Source of the DNA: Hypomesus transpacificus
Taxonomy: Eukaryota > Chordata > Actinopteri > Osmeriformes > Osmeridae
Reading direction: 5' to 3'
Assembly: GCF_021917145.1 (NCBI RefSeq)
Contig: NC_061073.1
Coordinates: forward strand, 15,473,507-15,537,506
Length of the DNA stretch: 64,000 nt
A program made the translations under genes and the position numbers. Each line of letters starts with the position of its first letter. Position 1 is the stretch's first letter. This document shows, one piece after another, positions 45,562 through 58,179 of this stretch. The notes beneath the pieces are model-generated. The model made no database searches, had not been told where the DNA came from, and was given only the letters and a program-made list of their open reading frames with translations.

Positions 45562-45609
<48 letters not shown>
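45562..45609. repeat. Run of 48 C bases in ube2q2 3' UTR
   Basis: An uninterrupted homopolymer. Its exact length is uncertain in any assembly. In the mRNA it would be a long C-rich tract of the kind bound by poly(C)-binding proteins (family knowledge, not shown here). Confidence 0.97.
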
Positions 45610-47039
45610 TTTACACACTTGCAACTTTATTCTGTCAAGGATTTCAAAGCACCCTTTTAGCCTGAGTGGCCCATGAGTAAAATAGTGTAATTGAGTATTA
45701 AGAATGAACAGAGCAGGGCTTTTCCCCTTTACCAAGGATATGTTATGATAACTCGTTTGGTGTGTATTATATTGGAAATTATCACTGTACTTGCTCTTAA
45801 CAGAAATTTAGGATGCCCTTAGTATTCAGTTATTTTCTTTACATAAAATATACACAACTTCAGTGCTATATAGTTTTCATGGTAATAGATTATAGACTGT
45901 TGTTCTATGAGGTCTTTGTGCATTTTTTTTTTACCACTTTCTGAAGATGTGGTGTTTAACTGGCAAAACTCAGGTAAACAAACTGTATGCTTTGCAAGGG
46001 ATCGACTCATGAACACTGCATTTCGGTTTATTACCTTATAATACTTTGCGTTTCTCCTTTCCTATACTCAATTTTCAAAGACGACCTTCGTTAAGAGCTT
46101 CATAATGTGGCTTTGTCCCTGTTGATTTTATGTCATGCGTGGTCAGCAAAGAGTGGGTTTTGTAATTGGTAGGTCAGATTACACAATTTAACAGGGCCAA
46201 TTTGCATGATGTCGACCCAATGCTTTGGCTTCTATCAAAACTAAAGTTAGCAATTTCATCCTCAGACAGAACTAACGGCGTGTTGTTTTTTTTGTAGGGA
46301 TGGTTAATGTCCCTCATTAATGGGAATGGCATTTGCACAAACTGAAAAACGTGCCTAAAGAGGTCAACATAATAACACAAATCAAGTTTGGAATGTCAGA
46401 TTTCCATATCAAAAATGTTTCTTTGTTTGGGCAAACTGTTCTGTAATTCTGTATTGTATAAATTGTGTAAAATGTTTGACTCGTACAGGTTCTGCAGTTT
46501 GTCGGGCCAACAAAGGGGGAGGGGTTAAAATCTCATGAAAATTTGCCAACAGCTGTGCTCATCTCCAAAGCCTTGTCCAGTTACTGCCTGGAATAGAAGA
46601 CTGGTAAACCATGATCCGTTCAGGGTGTCATTACAAACAAGTGGAAGCTGTTGACACAGCCATGTAACAATTTCTCACTTAACCAGCAGTTAAGTCAGTG
46701 GGGGTGGGTTTAAGAGATCATCCAGTTTTGATAGTCTTGCTGTGGTGAATAGATTTGCACGCTTCTCTGTAACTGGACAGTGTATTGAAAAAGTTAATCT
46801 ATCCCAATTGTAATTTCTGTTCCTGGCACCAACATATGGTGAACAGATTATCAAGTTTTGCACCATTGGCATGCTTTGGTTTTATTTTTCTTTCCATTTT
46901 AAGATACGTTTTGAACATGTACAGCAATTAGTAAACTTGCATCAAGTTTATGAATAAAGAATTTTAAGATTTTGGGTGTTTTATACTTCTAAATGTATGA
47001 CTTGTAGTAGATGAAACATTTTAAGACACAAATTGCAAC

Positions 47040-49387
47040 AACATTTTATTATCCTTCAGGAAAATAATAATACACAAAAAAGTTTGTTCCCCTTGGACTT
47101 GAGGAGAGACAGGCCCCCTGTGTTTGCGTATAATCCAACTGATGACAATATGTACTTATGTATACTATACACTTTATCAATGTAATTACTTTGCCTAAAG
47201 TTGAAGTGTCTATATGTTAGAATTCATAATACATATGAAACAACAGATCAGGATAATTGAGGTTTTTTAGAGGTGGCATTTAAAAGATGCAAGGGTAAAC
47301 CAGCATAAAAACATTAAATAAATAGTGCTGTTCAATGTGCTGTTTTTCATTTCATCTCCAAGTGTACAGACATCGCAAGATAAGCAAGACAGCAGCAACA
47401 TCAACAACCACACATACTGCATCTTATGTACACATGGCACAAGGTTTGGACTGATTCACAAATTCACCAAAACCACATGACTTACTATACACTGACAACT
47501 TTTTTGTTTGTGTCTTTGTACATCCTAAACATTTAAAAAGGCTTTATTCACCAAGTGCATGTTATAACAGATGACGAGTTATGTGCACGGCAAAGTATTA
47601 GGATTTTGATAATGGGTAGGTTTGCTGGTGCAATATTACGTTGTCTTGTGGTAGCTATAGCATAATTAATTTTACAAACCACTGATTCTATGAGATTAAT
47701 GTTTATCTTGTTTACAGACCCTGCATATTTGGACTGGCCTGCTTTAGTACAGTATTCTTAATGATATTGCTAATATGCACATGAATTATGCGAATCACAC
47801 TGTACTTTGAGTAAAGTTATTCCAGTGTAGAAACACAATTCCTCAATAATTAGAATAAGCACACTATATGATTTTCAGACACATTACCAACCACCATGAA
47901 GAATCATAGAAAATAACAGCCTCATACGCGCTCTCGTACATCATAGAAAATACACACACAATGGAGGTATTTACACAAATGTTTTAGATAAGGACTAAGA
48001 CACAAATAAACTTAAACACACAATCTGACAGGACAATTCACAGGTTTAGAAATACTAGCATACATCTGTCCCATTATCACATGTGCCTATTACTGTATAC
48101 TCATTGTTATATCCATCAATTCATTTAGGAGTAAACTTTATTCAAGATACATGGCAAAACTTTGCACCGTAATAAGATGAATGCTGTATCTGTACAGACA
48201 ATTAATAATGAGCCTAATTAGACAACAGGAGGTCCTTCCAATTCCAGTTTGAAAACAAAAGTTTGCAATAATACTGTACTCTATGTTGCTCATATCACAT
48301 CTACTCAGGTACTAACATTGACAGCCACAGTATATATTCACTGGTACAGTCTAAAATCCGGAAATCAAAAACATTATCATTGTTTAAGCATTCGGTTGAC
48401 AGCAAGGATTTACTATTGGGCACAAACATCCATAACATCTGACAATACCACTGATAGTCCATCTACAACAGTACATATTTCCATTGGGACAGTAAGACTA
48501 CATTTGTGTTTATCTCTGTGCAATTTGACGGCAAAAGTATTTTTGTTACAGGTTTGTTATTAAATAATTACTCGTTGATTTTGAATGTTTTTTTAATCCT
48601 AATTTTTAACCTGAATGTGCTTAATTTGATCCATGTAGATCCATAGTAGTTGTTTAACTGATAGTTAACAGCGTAGTAGCAATGCTCCTCTAAATTGCGA
48701 ATGCTGAGAAACTTCAACATTAGTGATGAGAAACAGCCTGGAACTTGAGGTTCTATGGCAGCAGAACAGAAAGTCCCATGTATGTCTGATGTAAAAGGTT
48801 AGGTAGGTTAAACAAACTGGACAACTATCAAATTTCCTGAGAATCTAAGAAATATAAAATTCAATATGGACAGAAATGTGATAGATGTAATCAAAAAAAT
48901 ATTTTTGATACAATGTTATGTATATCTGATGGTAACTTGTATAACTGTTTTCTTATAATACAGTAATGCAACAGTATTAAGTGGTTCTCAAATATACATA
49001 AAGTATTACAATCTTACCTCATTTAAGAGCTTAAGACAAAAAAAGATTAACTTTCAAAATCAGACCCATTTTTGTAAATAGTGGCATGTACTAGGAGATT
49101 ATTCATTAGATTTATATTAATCAACGTGTTGGCAATTAAAGTTACTTTAAGATGTATTGAAAATGAGACATGGCAATATATCGTCCTAATTGTTCGAAGA
49201 AAAGGGGTAAGTAGTGTTGTCTGAAGCCTTATCACTCGCGTCATTGCAGAACAAAAAAACGTGTCTTTCATGATCTGTTCTAATTAAAACCCAATTCATA
49301 TATATAGGGCACCTAAATCTCTGTTCTCATGATCATCCCTTTTTGTCTGTCCTCTCCTCGTACTCACTTCTCCATCTCCTCAGTGCC
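47040..49387 (-). other. scamp5 3' UTR (about 2.3 kb)
   Basis: Noncoding, AT-rich sequence after the scamp5 stop codon, ending at a minus-strand AATAAA at 47045-47050. Mammalian SCAMP5 also has a long 3' UTR. No other gene is recognised here; the short open frames look random. Confidence 0.65.
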
Positions 49388-52110
49388 CTACATCGGTTCG
49401 TCGTAGTTGTAAGTGGGTGCTGCTGAGTACTGTTGCTGTTGCTGTTGCACTGCTCCCTGGGCGGCCCCCACAACTGCCTGTTGGGCAGCTGCCTGGACGT
49501 GCGGGTTCTTCCAAGCCCCAGAAGCCCATTCATCTTTAGCTTGGGTCATGCTACCTCCACTTCCACGATAGAAGTTGTGGACCTTCAGATAACCGGGTAC
49601 AAATGTTTGGGATAGTCATGTTACAACGAGTGAAGTCAGAATCATGCCACCGCTCGTGATCTACTGCGATCCCGTTCAATGAGACCCCTTATCACTTGGA
49701 GAACCCCAGTCCTACCGCATCGCTAATCACACTAAAGTCAGTAAGTAAACAAACAGTTCTAGTTTAACGGGAGATTCTGTTGTACCTTAGTGAGGGCAAT
49801 GAAGGACAGCACTGCCACAGCAGTGAACATGATGGTGGGGATCAGCATGACCACAGCCGAGCCAACGTTTGTGCTGAAGAAGGTGATGGTGGCCAGCCAG
49901 CCACTGGTGGGGAAGAAAAACTAAAGGTTAATTCAGGATAGTAGGCTTACTCTGCAAAGGAATATGCCTCCAAATTAACAGTCACACCACATCTTAGACA
50001 GTCATTGTTTAACTATGACAATTCTACTGTAGGATCATTTCTGTGATATTAAGCCAACTGATCTATTAACACACATAAACTACCAAGTCAAAGCCTCATA
50101 CATTTACATTTAGTCATTTAGCAGACGCTCTTATCCAGAGCGACTTACAGTAAGTACAGGGACATTCCCCCCGAGGCAAGTAGGGTAAAGTGCCTTGCCC
50201 AAGGACACAACGTAATTTGGCCCAGTGGGGAATCGATCCGGCTACCTTCTGATTACTAGCCCGACTCCCTCACCGCTCAGCCATCTGACTCCTCATAACC
50301 ATACCATGCTTTGTCATTTTTTGCCAACATTACACATACAGTAATAGATGTACTACCCTTTGTTGTCTAATAATAAACTGAATGAAAGTGGGACTTACCA
50401 CACTCCCCAGCCAGGGATTCCCACAGTTTGGATGATACTGATTACAACCTGGGCCATGAAGACGAAGAAGAATGCCATGAAGTTGAATGAGCTGTCGGTC
50501 CTGTAGAATATATCAATATGTTGCTGTTTTCACAATTGTTGACACTGAAGAATCACCAAATAAAGAAGCCAATCACAAAGTTAATTTAAATGCTGTGTAC
50601 GTACTTGAGGGCCTTGTAGATAGGTCTGAACCAGCATACATAGGAGCAGGGGGTAAAGAGGATGAGCCATAGGATGGCCATACCAAAGTTAGTGGCTCCA
50701 CCCCCGCCACACATCCATGCCAGGCAGCCAATCAGATTAACAGCCAAAGTTGCACTGTTCACTGTTAATACCACACAGGAAATAAATGCATGAATGGTAA
50801 AACTTGGATCATTTAATAAAATAGTGCATCAATATGACCCATAAAGGATGATGCAAAGTTTAATACAGATTTGAACATAATGTATTTATAAAAAGAGCAA
50901 TGTTATCAATTTAAACATGAGTACAAATTTAGGTGGGAAATTGTTTAGAAAAGCTTCTCTAACAAGGGATCTATAATAAACTAAATTAAACTACATTTAC
51001 TACTATTATACCCTACACACAATACAATTGCTACACAAAACACTACCATCTATTGGTAAGCTAATCCGTTATTTATATTTCAGATAAGACTTACATAGGT
51101 TTTTCAAATAATTCCCAACCCGAGCGACAGTGAAAAATGTCTTTATCCTGTATCCTGTATGTGTCATCCATTTCATTAATACACAAAATCAGTTCCTGTT
51201 ATCTAGTCAGTTATATACTGTAGAAAACTATTATTAGGTAGGGTCAGATATGACACTGAGAAATACTGTTATTATTTCAAAGTCAAGTGGAAGAAAATCA
51301 ATCTATATCAGATATGGTACACATATGGTGACATTAGTTAGACACAAGTAGTATTAAAACTACAAGACCTGCCAAGCTTGTTTTCCCCTCTCTCATAATG
51401 TTTTGGGTTAAACAACAGAGACTACGCTTGAGCAAACTTCTGCTTGTGAGGGGTTGAATTATGATGAGAAAAATTAACACAATGAATCTAAGCGATGGAG
51501 ACGGGACCATAACTTAATCACATCAAAAATATAATGTAATAACTATAATAAATATATCTTCCAAATAGAGAGAAGGTATTAGATGCTCAACGAATCCTGT
51601 CAACCCTGTTCATAGCAAGACTTACATATCCATAGATAATAGAGCCTCTTGCACATGGTGCGGTGTACGTCTGGGATCTCATTGAAGTCTTGATAAAAGC
51701 ATGGCTTCAAGGGGATGAAGCGAGGCAGGGGTGGGAAATTGTTTTCTGTGATAGAAGAACACTGTTGTTACATATCAAACAATTTCTATAAGAAAGTTCT
51801 GAAAAGACCTAAAGAGGTAGCATTTATGAACCAAGTTTTCATACTTACAGTAATTCATGAGTAAGCAATTTCAATAAGCACCCTCTGGATACAATATTTA
51901 GGAAACTAAGTGAACTAAGCATGAACTAAAATGGCAATGGATAAGTTGAATTGTAATCTATGAAAATCATATAGTTAGCTTATAGGAACAGTCTATACTC
52001 ATGTTAATCGTCCATTGTTTGTAAATATGGATGCATAACAATAAAAAATACATTCTCAAAATGGTCCACAAAATGACATAATATGATTGGGACTGGGTCT
52101 TACCTGCCAT
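49388..52110 (-). CDS. scamp5: Secretory carrier-associated membrane protein 5
   Basis: Six coding exons on the minus strand: 52110-52104 (ATG plus four bases), 51745-51626, 50761-50605, 50500-50399, 49903-49786, 49582-49388; 232 residues (human 235). The N-terminus ([20 protein letters not shown]) lacks the NPF repeats of larger SCAMPs, as expected for SCAMP5. Four membrane segments follow, with the conserved loop [13 protein letters not shown] between the second and third and [11 protein letters not shown]-like sequence after the third. The C-terminus ends in a Gln-rich tail ([13 protein letters not shown]). SCAMP5 is a neuronal synaptic-vesicle membrane protein involved in exocytosis and endocytosis. 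The first exon carries only seven coding bases, so the start rests on splice phase and homology. SCAMP5 versus 5-like duplicate (a/b) cannot be decided. Confidence 0.95.
50101..50290 (-). mobile_element. Full-length tRNA-derived SINE in scamp5 intron 4
   Basis: On the minus strand: A box TGGCTGAGCGG, B box GGATCGATTCC, body with CTTGGGCAAGGCACTTTACC, and the tail AGTCGCTCTGGATAAGAGCG. It is flanked by 7-bp direct repeats CCTCATA (50094-50100 and 50291-50297). Same family as the element at 17019-17211. It fills about 40% of a 495-base intron. Confidence 0.92.
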
Positions 52111-54496
52111 TGTGACAGTTGACAGTGGTCCTCCTTTTAGAAGGATATATTATAAACCTCAGTAACCTTAAAGGCTGTTTACAAAAACGGCATAGAACAT
52201 AGATACTGGATTAGTAAATCAGTGAATGCATGCAGGACAAGTTTATTATGCATTAAGATCATAAAGCGTTTGAATACTATAGGGTACAGTGAATTACACA
52301 GGCTACACAAATAATGGAAATACTCATTTAATGATTCCATAAAATGATTGAGTAGGCTCCATTGGTAGCTAGTCTACTCAAGCGGAAACTAGGTGCTTCC
52401 AGTATGCGCCCCAAGTCTAAATCCCTTCTATAAATGATGGAAAAACAGAAACAATTGACATTATTTCGACAGAGCTGCAAAAATGTCTATGCATACATGG
52501 CCTTCTGAAACATGTAGGCCTTCATCGTTTTGCGTTGCCTATACTCTCTTTACATAGGCTATCCTACCCATTGCTCTGTCAAATAGTCTGCCAAATGTAT
52601 GTAATGCTATCAAATTCCACAATTCGCATTGTAACGTATTTTCAAACCAATGCCTTAAGTCTAAAATGTGCCATAGAGGTGAGGCTATCATGAAGGGCAT
52701 TTTCTCAACATCATTCTGAACATCAAAATAAAATGGTAGCCTTGCCCTTAATCTGATCATAAAAGAAGCATAAGGAAAATGTTTTTTCTATTTTTATAAT
52801 GCAATATAAGGACATGATACATTACATTTTAGATGTCATATTAAAGATGAGGATGCTCAACGTTAAACAGTTGAATGGAGGACTAGCAATGGAGAAAGCG
52901 CCCTTCAGAGGAGCACGAATGCACGATGATGATGAACGCTATAAAAACGTCAAACCCAGTTATTGCAGCAAGATTGGTTTTAGATTTTCGAATACACCAA
53001 CACAGTCAGACTATTTATGTAGCGAGTCGGCTGTAATACTATTCCCGTCATGCAGTTGAATGTGAATGAATGACATTATAATACTTTTGAATGTAATCCT
53101 TACCTCACTTTATTGCAAACAAAGTGGTTACACTGCAACGTCCTTATTTAGAATTAAATTAATTCTTCGGTTTCAACAATCAGCGCTTAAAACGAGCATA
53201 TATAAGAACACACAGCCGATTAAATCTGTTTCCTTTCAGAGGAGGTTCAGGAGTAGAATCATCACGTGACGTCACGTTTGTCTTTACGCACATAACCGTT
53301 CCACAAACTATGGTTTGAGAAAACGGATTTGTTGCTGGCCAGAACTGACAAACAAGAAAACCGCTTACTCGCAATCTTACTACACACTTTCCCGCCTCTC
53401 TACATACTCCACTGCTCCCCGCGGTGCTGATTTTAAAGCCATATGTGGTTTAATAGACTATGTAGAATGGAAAGGCATAGGCTATTATTTATTTCGAACA
53501 TAAATCCTATATTTTCAGTTTTTCAGAGTGAACTTGACTTTTGTTTTCATCATCACCGCAATAGTAACTGCATAGGGATATCATCATAGACATTTGGGGC
53601 AAAAACGTTAACTCATACTAAGGGACGTGCATATTAAATAGCCTAGTATCAGCCGATGGGTCGCTGGCAAGAAATAGCCAAGACGGCTGAGAGAGAGAGA
53701 GGGTTCGGTGTCCTAACATTTTATCCTGCCCGTCAGATTGTGATACCAACACACCAAGGTCATGGTTGGTGTTTGCGCTGGTACGTAAGTAAATCTTGTA
53801 AAATATAGGACGAATTGACAGAACACCGGGAATACACATCTCCGTCTACCGACTACCGGATGCTATCGTCATCATAAACTGCCAACATACCCGGATGTTG
53901 TGACAGTAAAACAACTCAGGAAGCTAAGCATGTTTGCTATGCTTAAAACGAATGTAAGTTTGCCAGTAAGGGATACAGGTATCGATATTTGCTTATTCTC
54001 ATTAACATGATGCAAGTACGTGTGGTTTGGATGTTAATGAACGTAGTCTTTATTTCGTATTGTCTGTCTCTTATAAAAACTGACGCTAGCTAGCGAACTG
54101 TAAAGGTAAAAAGAGCTACAGCAGGAACTAGCTTGTCCAGAATTTCTGGTGTAAAATCGTGGTAACTAGATTTTTTTTTTCCACGTTAGAAATCGTTTTG
54201 TTTTATGTCAGCCGTCTAGATTTATCTAGCTAACGAACTAGGGTGATTTAGTAGTGGTATACGTAGTTGCAGAGTTGTCAGATACATAACTGGCTACATG
54301 TCTAGTGTGTATTCTCATATTATTTTGAGTAGTTGGAGATAATAGTCATTCAGGACTTTCCTGATGGCTATAGGCCTAGGCTATCCTTGCTACTACAAGA
54401 TTTTGTGATTATACATGAAAAAAGTTTTTAACCCCGGTGTACACACGCATGTTAATTTGTCAGTTTAAACCTTATTCTTTGTTTTCAGTTTTGGGA
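52111..54496. other. Head-to-head region between scamp5 (-) and parp16 (+)
   Basis: About 2.4 kb with both promoters and 5' noncoding exons. A plausible parp16 first exon ends at a consensus donor GTAAGT at 53954-53959 and would splice to the acceptor before 54489. For scamp5 a CRE/E-box and a TATA-like site are noted separately. No other coding exon is recognised. Confidence 0.55.
53199..53274 (-). promoter_or_regulatory. Candidate scamp5 promoter: E-box/CRE composite with TATA-like box
   Basis: CACGTG (53263-53268) overlaps a full palindromic cAMP-response element TGACGTCA (53267-53274). About 60 bases further in the scamp5 direction is TATATA (53199-53204). Spacing and order fit a TATA promoter firing leftward into scamp5. 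All motifs are palindromic, so direction is inferred from the neighbouring gene; a role in parp16 is equally possible. Confidence 0.5.
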
Positions 54497-56822
54497 ATGC
54501 AGCCGCCACTCCCAGCTGACGCTGTCAGAGAGCTCGTGTGCTCCTGTCTGCACAGGGACCCAGTAGCAGCAGACCTGCGCTGCAGCCTTTTTGTTGCAGC
54601 TGCTCAAAACTACAAGCGAGATTCAGTGCTAAGACCGTTTCCACCTAGATACATTAGTGTGGACAGCAAGGAGTTTGATGAGTTGGTGAGCAATAACACA
54701 TTATGAAACACAAAATGTACTAGTGTGAGTTATTAAAGCTTTGGGACACATTTTTTTTTAGCGTTTGCAGCATCTAAGTATCCTATCTTATTATACTAGA
54801 TAAAATGAGTAGTTGTTTAGTTTTTCCGGTTTTTTTTTTCTTCCAGTTAAGGGAAGTGAGCTCATTGCCTGGACTTAGGGAGCTGGTGAGGCTGAGGCCT
54901 GGTGAGGGAGACCAACATCTGGCTCTCGTTCACTGGGTTCTTTCCTCCAAAAGCTTTGCGGTTAAAACACTACAAAAAGAAGAGGTAGTAGCCAAGCATT
55001 TGAATTTCCCCCTTGTTCTGTTTACCTCATATATTATGGTACATATTATTGTATCCAGACATATACAAAATAGATTATTATTAAATAAGAACTCCCCCAC
55101 AAAAAAAAGGTAGTTTTCTAAGCAATTGAGTTTCCCTTTGTTGTTCTGTTCAGATACATCTACAGATCTACAGAATTCCATCCAGATTTCAACAGAACAA
55201 CTGTTTAACCTCTACTTTTGTGTGGGAGTTCTTAATAATGTCAATGAATTCTTAATCATATATCAAATGTTTTCCACAAATTATTTGATTTGTCCAATTT
55301 CTCTGGTCTTGCCTGCTGAACTGAAACAGTATGCTAAACTGTATAACCTGACTGAGAGTGAGGGGATTTCTGCGCCTGTCCCAGACTTCCTGTTTGAGCT
55401 GGAATATTGTGACCAAATGAAGGCAAACTTTGAGAAGACAAGAGATGGACGAGACACTTTCTATGCATTCCATGGCAGCCGCTTGGAGAACTTTCATTCT
55501 ATCATTCATAATGGGCTACACTGTCACCTTAACAAGGTTAGTTTTGTAAAAGTAACCACAAAAAAAAAAAACAGTCCTATAATGTTAGTTGTAGTTAGTT
55601 TTTCCCAATACCCACCTCACATGATGTCATGCCTGTAGACAGGAATCAACACACTTTGGAACTGATGGAATGAGAGTGGAAATTGCAAGGCTGACAGCTG
55701 TTATGTGACTTTCCTATAGACCTCACTGTTTGGGGAGGGAACCTACCTCACCAGTGACCTCAGCATGGCTGTACTCTACAGTCCCCATAGCAACGGGTGG
55801 CGGGAAAGTCTCCTAGGACCCCTACTGAGCTGTGTTGCCATGTGTGAAGTCATCGATCACCCAGATGTCAAGTGCCAGGTTAAGAGTAAAGGTATGCAAA
55901 GGAATGGCATGCTAGCTGCTTCACAAACAGATAGTTTGCATGTCAACATGTGCGATATTGTTTGTGTTGGTCTTAAACTCAGTAAATCCCTATACTGGTT
56001 TCAGACAAGACCGTTGATCGCCAGCGTTCCCGGGCCAGAAACAGTGAAGGAGGGGAGGTCCCTCAGAAGTACTTTGTGGTCACCAACAATCAGCTGCTGA
56101 GAGTCAAGTACTTGTTTGTGTACTCTCAGAGAAGACACCTGTCCAGGTGAGTCCTGCTTAGAGCTGGATAGAACAGCGTAATACTCCTTTAATACCAGGC
56201 GTACTTAGGAGAGTAAAATGGTTACATGAGAAGCATAGACTAGGTGTCATTAAGACATTATTTTATCCCATCCCAATCCAAAGTGTAATATTTCAATTGA
56301 AAGGCCTGTATAGGCACTGCTATAATTTACTGTAGTTGAGGAGTTTAAATGTTATTATTGCATGGAGGTATTAATGTTTTTGTTCACCTTACATTAAATT
56401 AGCTAGCTACTCTGATTAAGACCTTATGTATTGTAGTAGTCTTTGTTCAATGTGCCTGGTAGCTGAGATGAGGTTTCTTAGCAATATGGCTAATATACAT
56501 GTACAGACTCTAACTTGACTCTAACTACCAAAATAAGCAGAGCTATGCACTTATAATCCTTGATCTTTTTGTTGTACTTTCATTTTGCAGGATGTGTAAG
56601 TCACTTTGGTTTAGAGCATCTGTTAAAAGAATACAATTTAACGTCAAGGAGCAGTATTGTTGATGTTTCTGTCGGTTTGATTTCAGACATTCCCGCGGCA
56701 CCTCATGGTTAGTCAGACATCATTTTGCCATTATGATGAGCCTCTACCTTCTGTTGCTCATATTCATCGGTGCCTTCAACTCCACCACCTTCCTGTCCTT
56801 TTGGCAAAGACTGTTCCGGTGA
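54497..56822 (+). CDS. parp16: Protein mono-ADP-ribosyltransferase PARP16
   Basis: Six exons: 54497-54685 (exon starts at 54489), 54847-54984, 55330-55536, 55720-55891, 56005-56146, 56687-56822; 327 residues (human 322). The N-terminal helical domain has [24 protein letters not shown]. The catalytic domain has [13 protein letters not shown] (His157), GEGTYLTSD (Tyr187) and KYFVVTNNQ (Tyr258), matching the HYY triad of mono-ADP-ribosylating PARP16. The last exon codes for a single C-terminal membrane helix ([16 protein letters not shown]) and a short basic end, fitting its tail-anchored ER and nuclear-envelope position, where it modifies PERK and IRE1 in the unfolded protein response. Exon 3 start was set by phase and homology; an open stretch upstream (55126-55329) also lacks stops but looks intronic. 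Confidence 0.95.
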
Positions 56823-57625
56823 CACAACAGAGGACATTCCTCCTCAGTGCCTTTGCCTTACACAGACAATCAAGCCAGACAAGACAAGAGGGACATAACA
56901 TTCTAACTCAGTTTTTCTCTCCTACATTCACTGTTATCAATGCAACATATTCAGATGATCTCATCATGTAAATTAAAACCACCAATTTAATTAAAAATAA
57001 ATAAAACTCAGCAGACTATTAAGACTAGACCCAAAAATGAGAAATCTCTGTTAGATTTTCGAGGGATGCAGCTAAATATAATCGACACGGCACAATACGT
57101 TGACCTGCATAAGGATATAAGTCTGAAGGGGTTTGGTTAGGTGTACTGTATCTACCATACTTAGGAATTAATCATTAAATATATTAACAATGTGATTAAT
57201 CTAGCTACGCCTTTTATTTCAGTATGATTGAAACTGCCGAGACGTTATCACTTCTGGACTCCTTTTATATGATGTTCTATGTGCTTCTGATGTCTGGAGT
57301 CTGATGCACCATGTGACTCAGTTTTATTTCAAACGAGAAAGTCGGTTGAATCAGCCCATTTCTATATATTCTCTGGCCTTTTGATCGCCTGCATTTATTG
57401 AACACAGGTTTTTTTTTTTTTTCCTTGAACCATAGAGGGTATAGTGACTAGATTATCACCATACATTTTAAGTTCATTGTATTTATCATAAATGTTGTAT
57501 TGAAATTAAAGGAAATCTCCTCTAAGGATTTCTTGTTAAGGTCAGTCATGTTTATGTTCATATAGTGTATGCTTTTGGATCCCAGATATATTTCTTGAAT
57601 AATAAATCTTTGAACTAAAAGGTGC
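56823..57625 (+). other. parp16 3' UTR with poly(A) signals
   Basis: AATAAA motifs at about 56996-57003 and 57601-57606 offer short and long 3' ends. Downstream, the next gene's minus-strand signal lies at 57873-57878, so parp16 and the IGFBP-domain gene are tail-to-tail with a gap of about 270 bases. Confidence 0.6.
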
Positions 57626-58179
57626 CTTTTACTTTTTAAGCATACTCATGCATTCAAGTTAGCTGCAAAATAACTTTACCTTTTTTCTCTATGATAAAAC
57701 ATGTATAAACAAGAAACACGTTTATATGAAGATTTGAAGGACGAAGAACAAACCTGCCTATTGTTGCCTGCCTGGTGCTAGTTTTGTAATTGCAGGCTCA
57801 TAAACAGTGTGTTATTCAGTAACCATTGGTTGTGTGACACTGTTCTGGGGAACACTGTTTAATGGTGAATATTTTATTGAAATGTGAGAATCCCTCTTCA
57901 TCTTCTGTAGCAACTACATTTAATGAAGCTCAAACAGTTGTAGTAAAGGGCAAGTAGAGTTTAGTTGCAATTGTGATAAACACAATGAAATAACAGCACA
58001 CTGCAAATCTACACTCAATTTGGCAAGTATGAGAGCTACATAAGTCATTTGAAAGTAGATCAATGCATAAATCATTATCAAGTTATACCAATACAGTTTA
58101 TAAAAATAGCTGCCATCTGTTTTTTCTGCTACATTTCAGTGAAGGTTTACAACTAGGACTTTTCTTTAGTCGCAAAGCA

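Larger units (their letters stand above)
44106..46975 (+). other. ube2q2 3' UTR (about 2.85 kb) with poly(A) signal
   Basis: Noncoding sequence from the TAA to a canonical AATAAA at 46953-46958. It contains a palindromic MITE (45048-45259) and a 48-base C run (45562-45609). The extent is inferred from the signal; nothing else gene-like is seen. Confidence 0.7.

Noticed and set aside
45442-45735. Poly-proline and poly-glycine open frames
   Set aside because: Simple translations of the 48-base C run.
55126-55329. Open stretch before parp16 exon 3
   Set aside because: No homology; the CAG acceptor before 55330 gives the conserved alignment and right length.
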